This document shows, in pieces, positions 17,282 to 25,757 of a stretch of DNA of 44,391 nucleotides. The number at the start of each line of letters is the position of its first letter. Position 1 is the stretch's first letter. The stretch is from an uncultured Hyphomicrobiales bacterium. GTDB taxonomy: Bacteria > Pseudomonadota > Alphaproteobacteria > Rhizobiales > Beijerinckiaceae. Made by a program: the position numbers and the translations under genes. The notes below the pieces were generated by a model. That model was not told where the DNA came from. It searched no databases and was given only the letters and a program-made list of their open reading frames with translations. The stretch is taken from positions 1-44,391 of the forward strand of contig CAIOVE010000076.1 of NCBI GenBank assembly GCA_903861645.1. Reading direction: 5' to 3'.

Positions 17282-17926
17282 ATGGACCATCCGATGCCCG
17301 CGCCCATCGAGTTCTATTTCGATTTCATCTCGCCGTTCGGCTATATCGGCTCGGTGCATATCGAGCGCGTCGCGGCCAAACATGGCCGAGAGGTCGACTG
17401 GCGACCCATCCTGCTCGGCGTCACCGTGCTCAAGATCATGGGCATGAAGCCGCTGCCGCTGACGCCCTTGAAAGGGCCATGGCTCGACCGTGATCGTGAG
17501 CGTCTGTCGTCGCTGTTCGACGTTCCCTTGCGCAAGCACGGATTGAAGGGCGTCAATTCTCTTGCGGCGAGCCGCGCCTTTCTGTGGCTCAAGGCGCGCG
17601 ACGAGGCGCTGGCCAAGCGCTTCGCGCAAGCGATTTACGCGCGGCTTTGGCTCGATGGCGTCGATATCACGCCGGCCGAAACGGTGATCGCGGAGGCCGC
17701 CGCGCTTGGCGTCGACGCCGCCCGGCTTGGCGCGGCGCTGGAGACCGCGGAGGCCAAGGCTGCGCTCAATGATTGCGTCGCCGCCGCCGTCGACAAGGGT
17801 GTTTTTGGCTCGCCGTTTTTCATCGCCGATGGCGAGGGGTTTTTCGGCAACGATCATTTCTGGATGCTGGAGCACTGGCTCCAGCATCATCATTTCAACC
17901 CGGTCCAGGGTCAGCCGAGTTCCTGA
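17282..17926 (+). CDS. 2-hydroxychromene-2-carboxylate isomerase-like (DsbA/kappa-GST fold)
   Basis: The protein shows IEFYFDFISPFGYIGSVHIE at the N-terminus. Here the usual redox CxxC of DsbA is replaced by a Ser (Ser17) in SPFGY, as in HCCA isomerase and kappa-class glutathione transferases. The C-terminal VFGSPFFIADGEGFFGNDHFWML block is equally typical. HCCA isomerases use glutathione to interconvert 2-hydroxychromene-2-carboxylate and trans-o-hydroxybenzylidenepyruvate in naphthalene breakdown, but the family is broader. The length is about 214. ATG 17282 or 17294 may be the start; the upstream extension to 17219 is not conserved-looking. It overlaps the convergent gene by 16 bases. Confidence 0.85.
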   Translation: MDHPMPAPIEFYFDFISPFGYIGSVHIERVAAKHGREVDWRPILLGVTVLKIMGMKPLPLTPLKGPWLDRDRERLSSLFDVPLRKHGLKGVNSLAASRAFLWLKARDEALAKRFAQAIYARLWLDGVDITPAETVIAEAAALGVDAARLGAALETAEAKAALNDCVAAAVDKGVFGSPFFIADGEGFFGNDHFWMLEHWLQHHHFNPVQGQPSS

Positions 17927-18843
17927 ACGGCCGCGTCGTAAAACGACAGATCGATGTATTTATGCGGATCGTTCAGCGCGGGGCCGGGCTTGCCGTAACG
18001 CGACCGCAGATCGAGCACGGCGCGGATGCCGGGAATGGTCACGGCGCCCTTTGGCGTCAGGCCGGACGCCGGCGACAACAGGCTCGCCATCACCGAACCG
18101 ACCACCCCCGGCTTGATGTCGGGCATGTTGCGCAGCAGGATTTGCGCCCCTTCCTCGCGGTTGGCCGGATCCAGCGTCCAGGCGAGGCCGTCGAGATAGG
18201 CCTTGATGAAGCCCTTGAGCGCCGAGCCGTTCTTGGCCGCCCATGACCGGCGCGAGGCGAAGACGCCGCCCTGATAATCGGCCAGCGTCTGCGTGCTGCG
18301 CGCCAGAATGTTGAAGCCCTGCGCCTTGGCGATGGACGTGAAGGGCTCGATGGTCATCGTCGCGGCGTGCTTTCCGTCGCGTACGGATTCCCAACGCGTC
18401 GGCGTCGCGCCCACCGCGGCGCGCTCATACTGGCCGGGCTTCACGCCGCCCTTTTCGAGCATGTCGTAGAACACGAAGGCGAAGCCGGTGCCGGGCGCGT
18501 CCAGCGCGAGGTTCTGGCCGGCGAGATCGGCGATGGTCTTGAACTCGGGGCGCGCGACGATAGCGAGCTCGATTTGCGTCGCGCCGAGGAAGGCGAAGAA
18601 ATCCGGCGGCGTGTCGAACTTCACGGCGCCCTGACCCTCGGTATAGGCGACGACATTGTCGAAGGCCGTGCCGGCGATGTCGAACTCGCCCTTGCCCAGC
18701 GCCTCGGCCTGATAGGCGGAGTTGGGCGTCAGCGTCATGTCAAGAACGACGCCGTGCTTCGTGAACCAGCCTTTTTCCTTCGCCACGAAGATCGGCAGAT
18801 TGGGCGCGCCGGGGAAGGCGATAAGCTTGACGGTCTCGGTCAC
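17911..18843 (-). CDS. NMT1/SsuA-like substrate-binding protein lacking a signal peptide
   Basis: The fold is that of NMT1/THI5- and SsuA-type binding proteins: VKLIAFPGAPNLPIFVAKEKGWFTKHGVVLD at the N-terminus, GEFDIAGTAFDNVVAYTEG, then FKTIADLAGQNLALDAPGTG. The protein starts directly with the first beta strand. Codons upstream in the same frame encode neither a hydrophobic stretch nor a lipobox, and the GTG at 18843 overlaps the Mo-hydroxylase stop as GTGA. It therefore appears cytoplasmic, which is odd for a transport receptor. I do not see the cysteine-rich motif of THI5-type pyrimidine synthases. It ends the ubiD/Mo-hydroxylase operon; a role as ligand sensor or binding partner for those enzymes is a guess. 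Confidence 0.82.
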   Translation of the reverse strand: MTETVKLIAFPGAPNLPIFVAKEKGWFTKHGVVLDMTLTPNSAYQAEALGKGEFDIAGTAFDNVVAYTEGQGAVKFDTPPDFFAFLGATQIELAIVARPEFKTIADLAGQNLALDAPGTGFAFVFYDMLEKGGVKPGQYERAAVGATPTRWESVRDGKHAATMTIEPFTSIAKAQGFNILARSTQTLADYQGGVFASRRSWAAKNGSALKGFIKAYLDGLAWTLDPANREEGAQILLRNMPDIKPGVVGSVMASLLSPASGLTPKGAVTIPGIRAVLDLRSRYGKPGPALNDPHKYIDLSFYDAAVQELG

Positions 18844-21212
18844 GAACGAACTCCCTGCGATTTGGATTGGCGGATCGCCCTGAAGATGGCCAGCGGCGTG
18901 ACGGGCATGTCGATATGCGTGACGCCATATGGCTTCAGCGCGTCGACGACCGCCGACACGAGCGTCGACAGCGCGGGCGTGGTGCCGCCCTCGCCGCCGG
19001 CCTTGATGCCGAGCGGATTGGTGGGCGACAGAACCTCGGCGATTTCAGCGCGGAAGGAGGGCATGTCGCTGGCGCGCGGCATGCCGTAATCCATGAAGGA
19101 GCCCGCGAGCAACTGGCCGCTCGACGGATCAAGCGTGCAATGCTCGAAGATGGCCTGTCCTAGACCCTGCACGATGCCGCCGTGGGTCTGTCCATGCACG
19201 ATCATCGGGTTGATGCAGCGGCCGACGTCGTCGATCGTCGAGTAGCGCACAACCTTCATCTCGCAGGTTTCCGGATCGATCTCGACCTCGCAGATCGCCG
19301 TGCCGTTGGGGAAAACGGGATCGTGCATCTCGTTGTCGCGCGCGACGGCGAGGCCGGATTTCAGTTCCTCCGGCAATTCGAGGCGCGGTACCTCGCGGGC
19401 GAGATCGAGAAAATCAATGGCGAGATTGGTGTTCTCGACGAGGAAGCGCGAATTGTCGAAGGTGATTTGCGCTTCGGGCACGGCGAAGTGAACAGCCGCG
19501 ATTTTCCTGCCGCGCGCGATCATGTCCTCGCAGGTCAAGGCGATGACGGTGCCCGCGTGGCGCATGGAGCGACCTGAATGGGAGCCGCCGCCGACCGACA
19601 CGATATCGGTGTCGCCGATGATGATGCGCACCTTCTCCACCGGCGCGCCGAGCAAATCGGCGGCGACTTGCGCGAAGCTGGTTTCGTGGCCCTGACCGCT
19701 GGGCTGCGTGCCGATGACGACCTCGATCACGCCTTCCGGCTTGACCGTGATTTCGGCGCGTTCCCTCGGTGAACCGATGGACGATTCGACATAGTTGGCG
19801 AGGCCTACGCCGTAGAGCTTGCCGCGCTTTTTCGCGTCCTCGCGCCGCGCCGCGATGTCGTTCCATTCGGCGAGCCGCATGGCCCAGTCGAGGTTCTCCT
19901 CGTATGTTCCGCTGTCGTACACGGCGCCAACGCCGTTGGTGTAGGGCATGGCCGCGGGCGAGACGAGGTTCATGCGGCGCAACGCGATCCGGTCGAAGCC
20001 GAGTTTTTCAGCGGCCAGATCAACCAGTCGCTCCATGGCGAAGTTGACCTCGGGCCGGCCCGAACTGCGGTAGGCCTGCGTCGGCGTCGTATTGGTGAAG
20101 ACCGCGCGGGCGCGCAGGGTCGCGGCGGGAATGTCGTAGGAGCCGGTGATCAGGCCCGAGCCCTTGCCGAGCGGCGAGAAGGAGACGGCGCGCGCGCCGA
20201 CATTGCTCAGGTTATCGGCGCGGAAGCCAAGGAACTTGCCATCCTTTCGGATCGCCATCGATACCTTGCTGACGAGATCGCGGCCCTGATAGTCGCTCAG
20301 GAAAGCCTCGCTGCGCGTCGCGGTGAACTTGACCGGGCGTCCAACCTTGCGCGACGCCCAGGCGACGAGGCCAAACTCCACGTAAACGCGATTGCGCGTG
20401 CCGAAGTTGCCGCCGACATCATGGGAGAGAACGCGCAGGTTTTTCGGCTCGATGCCGAGAACGGCGGCGAGTTCGGCCTTCTGGCGCACGGCGCCGCCGC
20501 TGCCGGCGTAAAGCGTCGTGCGGCCGGTCGCCGCGTCGAAATGGCCGAGCGCCGAGCGCGGCTCCAGCGGCACGCCGGTGACGCGGTCGATGTGAAACTC
20601 GTATTCAACGACATGGTCGGCCGCGGCGAAGGCGGCGTCGGTCGCGGCCTTGTCGCCAAAATAGGTCTCGACGCAGACATTGGCCGGCAGTTCATCCCAT
20701 ACCGCTGGCGCGCCGGAAGCGGCGGCGACGCGGGAATCCAGCACGAAGGGCAGCGTTTCGTAATCGACGACAACCGCCTCGGCGGCGTCGAGGGCTTGCG
20801 GCAGCGTCTCGGCGACGACCATGGCGACGGCTTCGCCCACATGGCGCGCCTTGTCGGCTGGCAACAGCATGTGCGGGCCGATGAAGACATCGCGGCCGCC
20901 GCCGGGCGCGCAGAGCTTCATGTCGAACTTGGTTTTCGGCAGGGGATCGTGCGGAATGGGCTTGAGGCCGTCGGCGAGGAGATCGCGACCGTCGAACACG
21001 CCGAGCACGCCGGGCATGGCCAGCGCCGCGGATTTATCGACGCCGCGGATGCGCGCGTGCGGATGGGGCGAGCGCACGATGGCCGCGTAGGTCTGGCCGG
21101 GCAGGGCGAAATCGTCGGTGAAACGGCCCTTGCCGGTGACGAGCCGCTCGTCTTCCTTGCGGCGAACGGGCTTGCCGATGGCTTTCAGCAGGACGCTTTC
21201 GATAGGCCTCAT
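18840..21212 (-). CDS. Molybdenum hydroxylase large subunit (xanthine dehydrogenase/CoxL family)
   Basis: This 790-residue protein is the molybdopterin-binding subunit of the xanthine dehydrogenase family, which hydroxylates aromatic heterocycles or oxidises aldehydes with water. Visible are the opening IGKPVRRKEDERLVTGKGRF, LSHDVGGNFGTRN, TPTQAYRSSGRPE, GTQPSGQGHETSFAQ and the C-terminal KAGGEGG with the catalytic Glu (about Glu741). The loop is AYRSSGRPE, not the AYRCSFR of true CO dehydrogenase, so CO oxidation is unlikely. The ATG at 21212 overlaps the ubiD stop as ATGA; the frame's upstream extension is shadow. The usual [2Fe-2S] and FAD subunits are not in the window, nor fused here. 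They must be encoded elsewhere or replaced. Confidence 0.93.
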   Translation of the reverse strand: MRPIESVLLKAIGKPVRRKEDERLVTGKGRFTDDFALPGQTYAAIVRSPHPHARIRGVDKSAALAMPGVLGVFDGRDLLADGLKPIPHDPLPKTKFDMKLCAPGGGRDVFIGPHMLLPADKARHVGEAVAMVVAETLPQALDAAEAVVVDYETLPFVLDSRVAAASGAPAVWDELPANVCVETYFGDKAATDAAFAAADHVVEYEFHIDRVTGVPLEPRSALGHFDAATGRTTLYAGSGGAVRQKAELAAVLGIEPKNLRVLSHDVGGNFGTRNRVYVEFGLVAWASRKVGRPVKFTATRSEAFLSDYQGRDLVSKVSMAIRKDGKFLGFRADNLSNVGARAVSFSPLGKGSGLITGSYDIPAATLRARAVFTNTTPTQAYRSSGRPEVNFAMERLVDLAAEKLGFDRIALRRMNLVSPAAMPYTNGVGAVYDSGTYEENLDWAMRLAEWNDIAARREDAKKRGKLYGVGLANYVESSIGSPRERAEITVKPEGVIEVVIGTQPSGQGHETSFAQVAADLLGAPVEKVRIIIGDTDIVSVGGGSHSGRSMRHAGTVIALTCEDMIARGRKIAAVHFAVPEAQITFDNSRFLVENTNLAIDFLDLAREVPRLELPEELKSGLAVARDNEMHDPVFPNGTAICEVEIDPETCEMKVVRYSTIDDVGRCINPMIVHGQTHGGIVQGLGQAIFEHCTLDPSSGQLLAGSFMDYGMPRASDMPSFRAEIAEVLSPTNPLGIKAGGEGGTTPALSTLVSAVVDALKPYGVTHIDMPVTPLAIFRAIRQSKSQGVRS

Positions 21213-22837
21213 TTTACTGTCTCGACCTTGCGCACGGGAGTTTCGGGAACGAGGTCCGGCTTGCGTCGGGCCCAGGTATTGACGCCGTTTTCCAGCCATT
21301 TTCCGGCGACGGCGTTGTCGGCGAACTGTTCCCAGAGGTTGGCCCAGTCGCCGAGTTCATAACCATGCCACGGCGGTTGCGGCGTGATCGCGGGGAAGCC
21401 GAGTTCCTCCCAGATTTCCCTGGCGCGCTCCATGTAGGGGCGGGTGGGCAGGGCGAGCGGCGGCATGGTCGTCTTCGACGTGGCGTCGATCAGCAGCGTC
21501 GAATTGGCCGCGCCCTTGGGACCATGGCCGCCGGCGCGGTAGGGCACGACGAGCACGTCCTCGACCGGGTTCGAGCGATAGGCCATCGACCAGAAAACGG
21601 CGTCGGTGTTGTTGGGATCAACGTCGTCGGACACGGCGACGCAGATCTTGCCGCATTGCGCCTGAAGGCTCGACGCGCCCTGAAGGCCACGCCAGACCTC
21701 GCTTTGCGGCGCGCCCTGCCTGAAGACGATGAAGATCACCGGACGCAGGTTCGACAGGGGCTCGTGCATGACGACGCGCGTCACGCCCTTGATGTTCAGA
21801 TCCTTGCGCAAATGCGTGAGATACAGCGGCTCATAGGCCACCTTCTTCATCACGCTCGACTCGCTTGGCGTGACCTGACTGACGATGGACACGAGAACCG
21901 CGTCGCGCCGCCGCGTGATCGCGGTGACATGCATGGACATGTTGAAGCCCTCGAGCGCGACATGGCCATGGCTTTCGCCGAAGGGGCCTTCCGGTTCGAG
22001 CGCATCGGTGTCGATGAAGCCCTCGATGACGATTTCCGCGTCGGCGGGAATTTCGAGATCGACGGTCAGCGCCTTGCAGACGCGCATGGGCTTGCCGGCG
22101 AGCCCGCCGGCGACGGCCATTTCGTCCTCGTCGATGCGCAGCTTCTGCGGGCCGGTGAACATCACGGCCGGCGTGCAGCCGACGACGATGGCGATGGGCA
22201 TCTTCTCGCCGCGCGCCTTGTATTTCAGCCAGTGCTGATAGCCGCCGGCGCCCGAAAGACGGCTCGCCATGCGTACGCCCAGACGATCGAGCGCCTTGAG
22301 GCCGGCGCGATACGTGCCCATGTTGCGTACGCCGGTTTCCGGGTCTTTCGTCACGCAAAGCGTGGCGGTGAAATAGGGCGCCGCGTCGAAACCGGGCGTC
22401 GAGATCGGCACGGGCAGGGCGTCCAGCCCCTTGCCCGGCGTGCGCAGGTCGTCGCCGGTGACGACCACTTCCTGGCAAGGCGGGTTTTCGATGCGCACGG
22501 GATCGATCGGATGATCAATGCCGCGATTCCAGATGTCGCCGATTTCCTCCACTGGCACGCCCATGCCGATGGAGTAGATTTCCGGCGAGGCTGCCAGCGC
22601 GCCGACAACGACGGGCATCTCGTATTGGCGGCCGTCGACGCCATGCACGTTGGTGAACATGAAGGCGCGGCGGGCGCTGTCCGGCAGGCCGCCGGTGAAC
22701 TGCCAGCGCATGAGCGGATGAAGCTCGGTATCCTTGCAGATTGGCCGGTCGATGCGCGTCAGAAGGCCGCGTTCCTCCAGCAGGCGCAACTGCTCGTGAA
22801 AATCGGCCGGCGCGCGTTGGGGGGCTCTGGCGTCCAT
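21209..22837 (-). CDS. UbiD-family (de)carboxylase
   Basis: UbiD enzymes decarboxylate or carboxylate aromatic and alpha,beta-unsaturated acids with prenylated FMN. This 542-residue protein has family blocks RNMGTYRAGL (with the active-site Arg), MPIAIVVGCTPAV, DALEPEGPFGESHGHV (the Glu pair) and NSTLLIDATSK near the C-terminus. I take the ATG at 22837 (MDARAPQ...); starts at 22921 or 22987 would add a basic, non-conserved tail. UbiX, which makes the cofactor, is not in the window. It leads a three-gene operon with the Mo-hydroxylase and the NMT1-like gene, joined by two 4-base overlaps. This suggests that a carboxylated (hetero)aromatic is processed by both enzymes. It is not the ubiquinone-pathway UbiD by context. 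Confidence 0.93.
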   Translation of the reverse strand: MDARAPQRAPADFHEQLRLLEERGLLTRIDRPICKDTELHPLMRWQFTGGLPDSARRAFMFTNVHGVDGRQYEMPVVVGALAASPEIYSIGMGVPVEEIGDIWNRGIDHPIDPVRIENPPCQEVVVTGDDLRTPGKGLDALPVPISTPGFDAAPYFTATLCVTKDPETGVRNMGTYRAGLKALDRLGVRMASRLSGAGGYQHWLKYKARGEKMPIAIVVGCTPAVMFTGPQKLRIDEDEMAVAGGLAGKPMRVCKALTVDLEIPADAEIVIEGFIDTDALEPEGPFGESHGHVALEGFNMSMHVTAITRRRDAVLVSIVSQVTPSESSVMKKVAYEPLYLTHLRKDLNIKGVTRVVMHEPLSNLRPVIFIVFRQGAPQSEVWRGLQGASSLQAQCGKICVAVSDDVDPNNTDAVFWSMAYRSNPVEDVLVVPYRAGGHGPKGAANSTLLIDATSKTTMPPLALPTRPYMERAREIWEELGFPAITPQPPWHGYELGDWANLWEQFADNAVAGKWLENGVNTWARRKPDLVPETPVRKVETVK

Positions 22838-22996
22838 GACGGGGCTCTTTGGCTTGGCGGTCCACGTGGCGCGCTTTCGCCGTGGAGGCGTCGCGCCGAC
22901 GGGCGCGTTGTTAGGCCGGTTCATCGGGTTTGACAACTTGCGGCGGGCGTGGCGCGGCACTAGAACGACGCCGGTCAAGCGTCGCAAGGAGTGGAC

Positions 22997-24043
22997 ATGA
23001 GCCTTTCGTTTTCAGGCGTTGGCGGTCGCGCCCTTCCGGCGTTGCTCTTTTCGTTCGCGTCCGTCCCGGCGTTCGCGCAAGCCGATGTCGCGGCTTTCTA
23101 CAAGGGCAAGACCGTCGAGATGGTGGTCGGCTACGCGGCGGGCTCCTCCAACGACATCGCCGCCCGCGCCGTCGCCCGCACGATCGGCAAGTATCTGCCC
23201 GGCAATCCGACCGTCATCACGCGCAACATGCCCGGCGGCGGCAGCTTCATCGCCGCTAATTACGTCTACAACATCGCGCCCAAGGATGGCACGGTGATCG
23301 GCCTGATGGCCCCCACGCTTCCGATTGACGAAAAGCTGGGCACGCAGGGCGTCAAATACGTCGCCTCGAAGTTCAACTGGATCGGTCGCGAGACCACTTC
23401 CGTGGGCGTGACCTTCTCGTGGATGACCTCGAAGGTTAAGACCGTCGCCGACGCGATGGCCCGCGAGATTTCGCTCGCTGGCACCGGCGCGGGTTCGACG
23501 ACGGCGATCTATCCCAACGTGCTGAACAATCTCGCTGGCACGAAGTTCAAGATCATCATGGGCTACGCCGGCTCGAACGAAGCCATGCTGGCGGTCGAGC
23601 GCGGCGAGATGGAGGCCCATTCAACCGCCTGGGAGCAGGTGATGTCGCAGCATCCGGACTGGGTGCGCGACAAGAAGATCAATCTTCTCGTGCAATACGC
23701 GCTCGCCAAGCATCCGGCCCTGCCGGACGTGCCGCTGGCCGTTGACCTCATGAAAACCGACGAGGACAAGCGCATCATGCGCGCGGTGGTCGCCGCCGCC
23801 GATGTCGGCAAGTCCATTCTGGCCGGGCCGGGCGTGCCGCCGGCGCGCGTGGCCGCGTTGCGCGCCGCCTTCAACGAGGCCGTCAAGGATCCCGACTTCA
23901 TCAAGGATTTCGAATCCTCGCGCATCGAGGTCATTCCCATGGGCGGCGCCGAATTGCAGGGCGTCGTCGAGGAGCTGGGGGCCTTGCCGCCCGATCTCGT
24001 GGAGAAGGTGCGCAAGGTCTATGAAATGCCCGGCGCCAAGTAG
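22997..24043 (+). CDS. TctC/Bug-type extracytoplasmic solute-binding protein (second copy)
   Basis: A signal peptide covers residues 1 to about 28 (ALPALLFSFASVPAFAQ). The mature part has KTVEMVVGYAAGSSNDIAAR, YLPGNPTVITRNMPGGGSF, APKDGTVIGL and KFNWIGR, the same order of blocks as the paralog at 12424-13449. AAGGA at 22986-22990 favours the ATG at 22997 over the GTG at 22991. It is divergent from ubiD across 159 bases and followed, 30 bases on, by two hydrolase genes on the same strand. This suggests that a captured acid or ester is passed to those hydrolases or to UbiD. No TctA/TctB permease is present. Confidence 0.92.
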   Translation: MSLSFSGVGGRALPALLFSFASVPAFAQADVAAFYKGKTVEMVVGYAAGSSNDIAARAVARTIGKYLPGNPTVITRNMPGGGSFIAANYVYNIAPKDGTVIGLMAPTLPIDEKLGTQGVKYVASKFNWIGRETTSVGVTFSWMTSKVKTVADAMAREISLAGTGAGSTTAIYPNVLNNLAGTKFKIIMGYAGSNEAMLAVERGEMEAHSTAWEQVMSQHPDWVRDKKINLLVQYALAKHPALPDVPLAVDLMKTDEDKRIMRAVVAAADVGKSILAGPGVPPARVAALRAAFNEAVKDPDFIKDFESSRIEVIPMGGAELQGVVEELGALPPDLVEKVRKVYEMPGAK

Positions 24044-24073
24044 GGCGGACGGGTTCAGGTATCGGGAGGTTTC

Positions 24074-24892
24074 ATGTCGGGCATGATGGGTTCGCTCAAG
24101 GCCAGCGATGGCGCGAAAATCGTTTACGAGTTGCATGGCGACGCCGCCGCGAAAAAGCGCGCCGTGCTGGTGCATTCGCTGGCGATGGATCACGCCTACT
24201 GGCGTCCCGTGGTCGAGCGCCTCGTCAAGGCCGGCGCGAGCGCGGTCGCGCTCGATTGTCGCGGTCATGGCGCTTCCGACAAGCCGAAGGGCCCCTACGC
24301 GATCGAGCGTTTTGCCGACGATCTGCGCGATTTGCAGGATCATCTGGGCTGGGACACGGCGGTGATCGGCGGCTCCTCGATGGGCGGCTCGGTCACGCTC
24401 GCCCACGCGGTGCGGCATCCCACGCGCGTCGCGGGTCTCGCGCTCATCGACACCACCTCCTGGTATGGCGAGGACGCGCCCAAGGCCTGGGCGGGCCGCG
24501 CCAACACGGCGATCGAGAAGGGCCTCGCCGCCCTCATCGACTTCCAGTTGACGCGCTGGTTTGGCGAGGATTTCAGCAAGACCCGCCCTGACGTGCTGAA
24601 GGCCTGCGTGGACACGTTCCTCGCCAATGACGTTCCCGCCTACGCGGCGACCTGCAACATGCTGGGTTCGTTCGATCTGCGCGCGGCCTTGCCCACGCTG
24701 AAAATGCCGACGCGGATTCTCGTTGGCGAAGAGGATTACGCGACGCCGCCCGCCATGGCGCAGACGCTCCACGCGGGAATCCCCGGTTCGACCTATCTGC
24801 TGCTGCCGATGGCCCGCCATCTGACGCCGCTGGAGCGTCCCGACGAGGTCGCCTCGGAGATCATCGCCGTTCTCAACTCCGTTCACGGTTGA
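24074..24892 (+). CDS. Alpha/beta hydrolase, 3-oxoadipate enol-lactonase-like
   Basis: This 272-residue protein has the compact alpha/beta-hydrolase plan of enol-lactonases (PcaD/CatD type): VLVHSLAMDHAYW, LDCRGHGASDKPKG with the usual DxRGHG block, the nucleophile Ser102 in GGSSMGG, an acid in LVGEEDYATPP, and the catalytic His in MARHLTPLERP. A serine ester or lactone hydrolase is clear; the enol-lactone substrate is only a family guess, because no other beta-ketoadipate gene is nearby. GGGAGG at 24064-24069 is a good ribosome site for the ATG at 24074. The next hydrolase starts 7 bases after its stop. Confidence 0.85.
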   Translation: MSGMMGSLKASDGAKIVYELHGDAAAKKRAVLVHSLAMDHAYWRPVVERLVKAGASAVALDCRGHGASDKPKGPYAIERFADDLRDLQDHLGWDTAVIGGSSMGGSVTLAHAVRHPTRVAGLALIDTTSWYGEDAPKAWAGRANTAIEKGLAALIDFQLTRWFGEDFSKTRPDVLKACVDTFLANDVPAYAATCNMLGSFDLRAALPTLKMPTRILVGEEDYATPPAMAQTLHAGIPGSTYLLLPMARHLTPLERPDEVASEIIAVLNSVHG

Positions 24893-24899
24893 GGCGGTC

Positions 24900-25745
24900 A
24901 TGAGCGCGCTCGCCGTCGAGGTTCGTGAGAAGGTCGAATATCTGCGGCGTGGCGATACGTCGCTGACGGGCGCGCTCTATACGCCCGCGGGCGAGGGGCC
25001 ATTCCCCGCCGTGATCGCCATCCACGGCGGCGGCTGGCGCCTCGCGACGACGGACGTGTTCCAGTTTTTCGCGCCCTGGCTCGCGAGCCAAGGTTACGTC
25101 GTGTTCACGCCCACCTACACCATGGTGAAGAAGGGCGAGCCTTCCTATCCCCGGGCGATTCAGGATATCGGCGCCGCCGTGCAATTTATCCGCGGCAAGG
25201 CGGCCGAGTTGAAGGTCGCGCCCGAGCGTATCGCGCTGATGGGCGAATCCGCCGGCGGCCATCTGGCCTCCATGGTGGCGCTGGCGGGCGAGGAGCCGCT
25301 GTTTCGCACCGATGTCGGCGCGTTCCCGCATGTCTCGACAAAGGTCAAGTCCGTCGCGCCGATCTACGGCATCTATGATCTCGCAGCGCAGTGGCGCTGG
25401 GATCAGGCCGCGCGCGCGGGCGAGCACATCACCACGCCGTTTCTCGGCAAGAGCCTGCTGGATGACCGGCGCGTGTATTTCGACGCCTCGCCCCTGTCCT
25501 ATGTGACGACGCGGCCCGACGCGCCGGCATTCTATGTCGTCTGGGGCGAGCTTGACGACGTCTGCGATCCCGCGACGCAGAGCATCCCGTTCTTTCAGGC
25601 GCTGAAGCAGGCGAAATTCTACGTGCGCTCCATGCAGGTCGAGGGCGCGCCGCATTACTGGATGGGCGATCCGCTCGACGATCCCGGCTCGTATCCGGGG
25701 TTTTTCGCGCCGCGTCTGCTGCGTTTCCTGCGCCTGAAACTATAG
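24900..25745 (+). CDS. Alpha/beta hydrolase, HSL/carboxylesterase-like
   Basis: A different hydrolase branch from its neighbour: the oxyanion motif is HGGGW (42-46) and the nucleophile Ser117 lies in GESAGG, as in hormone-sensitive-lipase and arylformamidase/BD-FAE-type esterases. An acid in VWGELDDVCDP and a His in GAPHYW complete a plausible triad. It is cytoplasmic, with no signal peptide, 281 residues. It starts 7 bases after the previous gene and ends the three-gene plus-strand run begun by the TctC receptor. An 8-base or shorter inverted repeat (AGGCGC-cgc-GCGCCT, 25744-25758) separates it from the convergent cupin gene. Confidence 0.88.
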   Translation: MSALAVEVREKVEYLRRGDTSLTGALYTPAGEGPFPAVIAIHGGGWRLATTDVFQFFAPWLASQGYVVFTPTYTMVKKGEPSYPRAIQDIGAAVQFIRGKAAELKVAPERIALMGESAGGHLASMVALAGEEPLFRTDVGAFPHVSTKVKSVAPIYGIYDLAAQWRWDQAARAGEHITTPFLGKSLLDDRRVYFDASPLSYVTTRPDAPAFYVVWGELDDVCDPATQSIPFFQALKQAKFYVRSMQVEGAPHYWMGDPLDDPGSYPGFFAPRLLRFLRLKL

Positions 25746-25757
25746 GCGCCGCGCGCC

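Noticed and set aside
18840-21212. Carbon monoxide dehydrogenase large subunit (CoxL)
   Set aside because: The active-site loop reads AYRSSGRPE and not AYRCSFR, and coxS/coxM are absent; it belongs to the general xanthine dehydrogenase branch.
22930-22966. TTGACA at 22930-22935 as a promoter -35 for the second TctC gene
   Set aside because: No acceptable -10 lies 16-18 bases downstream; the nearest AT-rich hexamers are 22-25 bases away.
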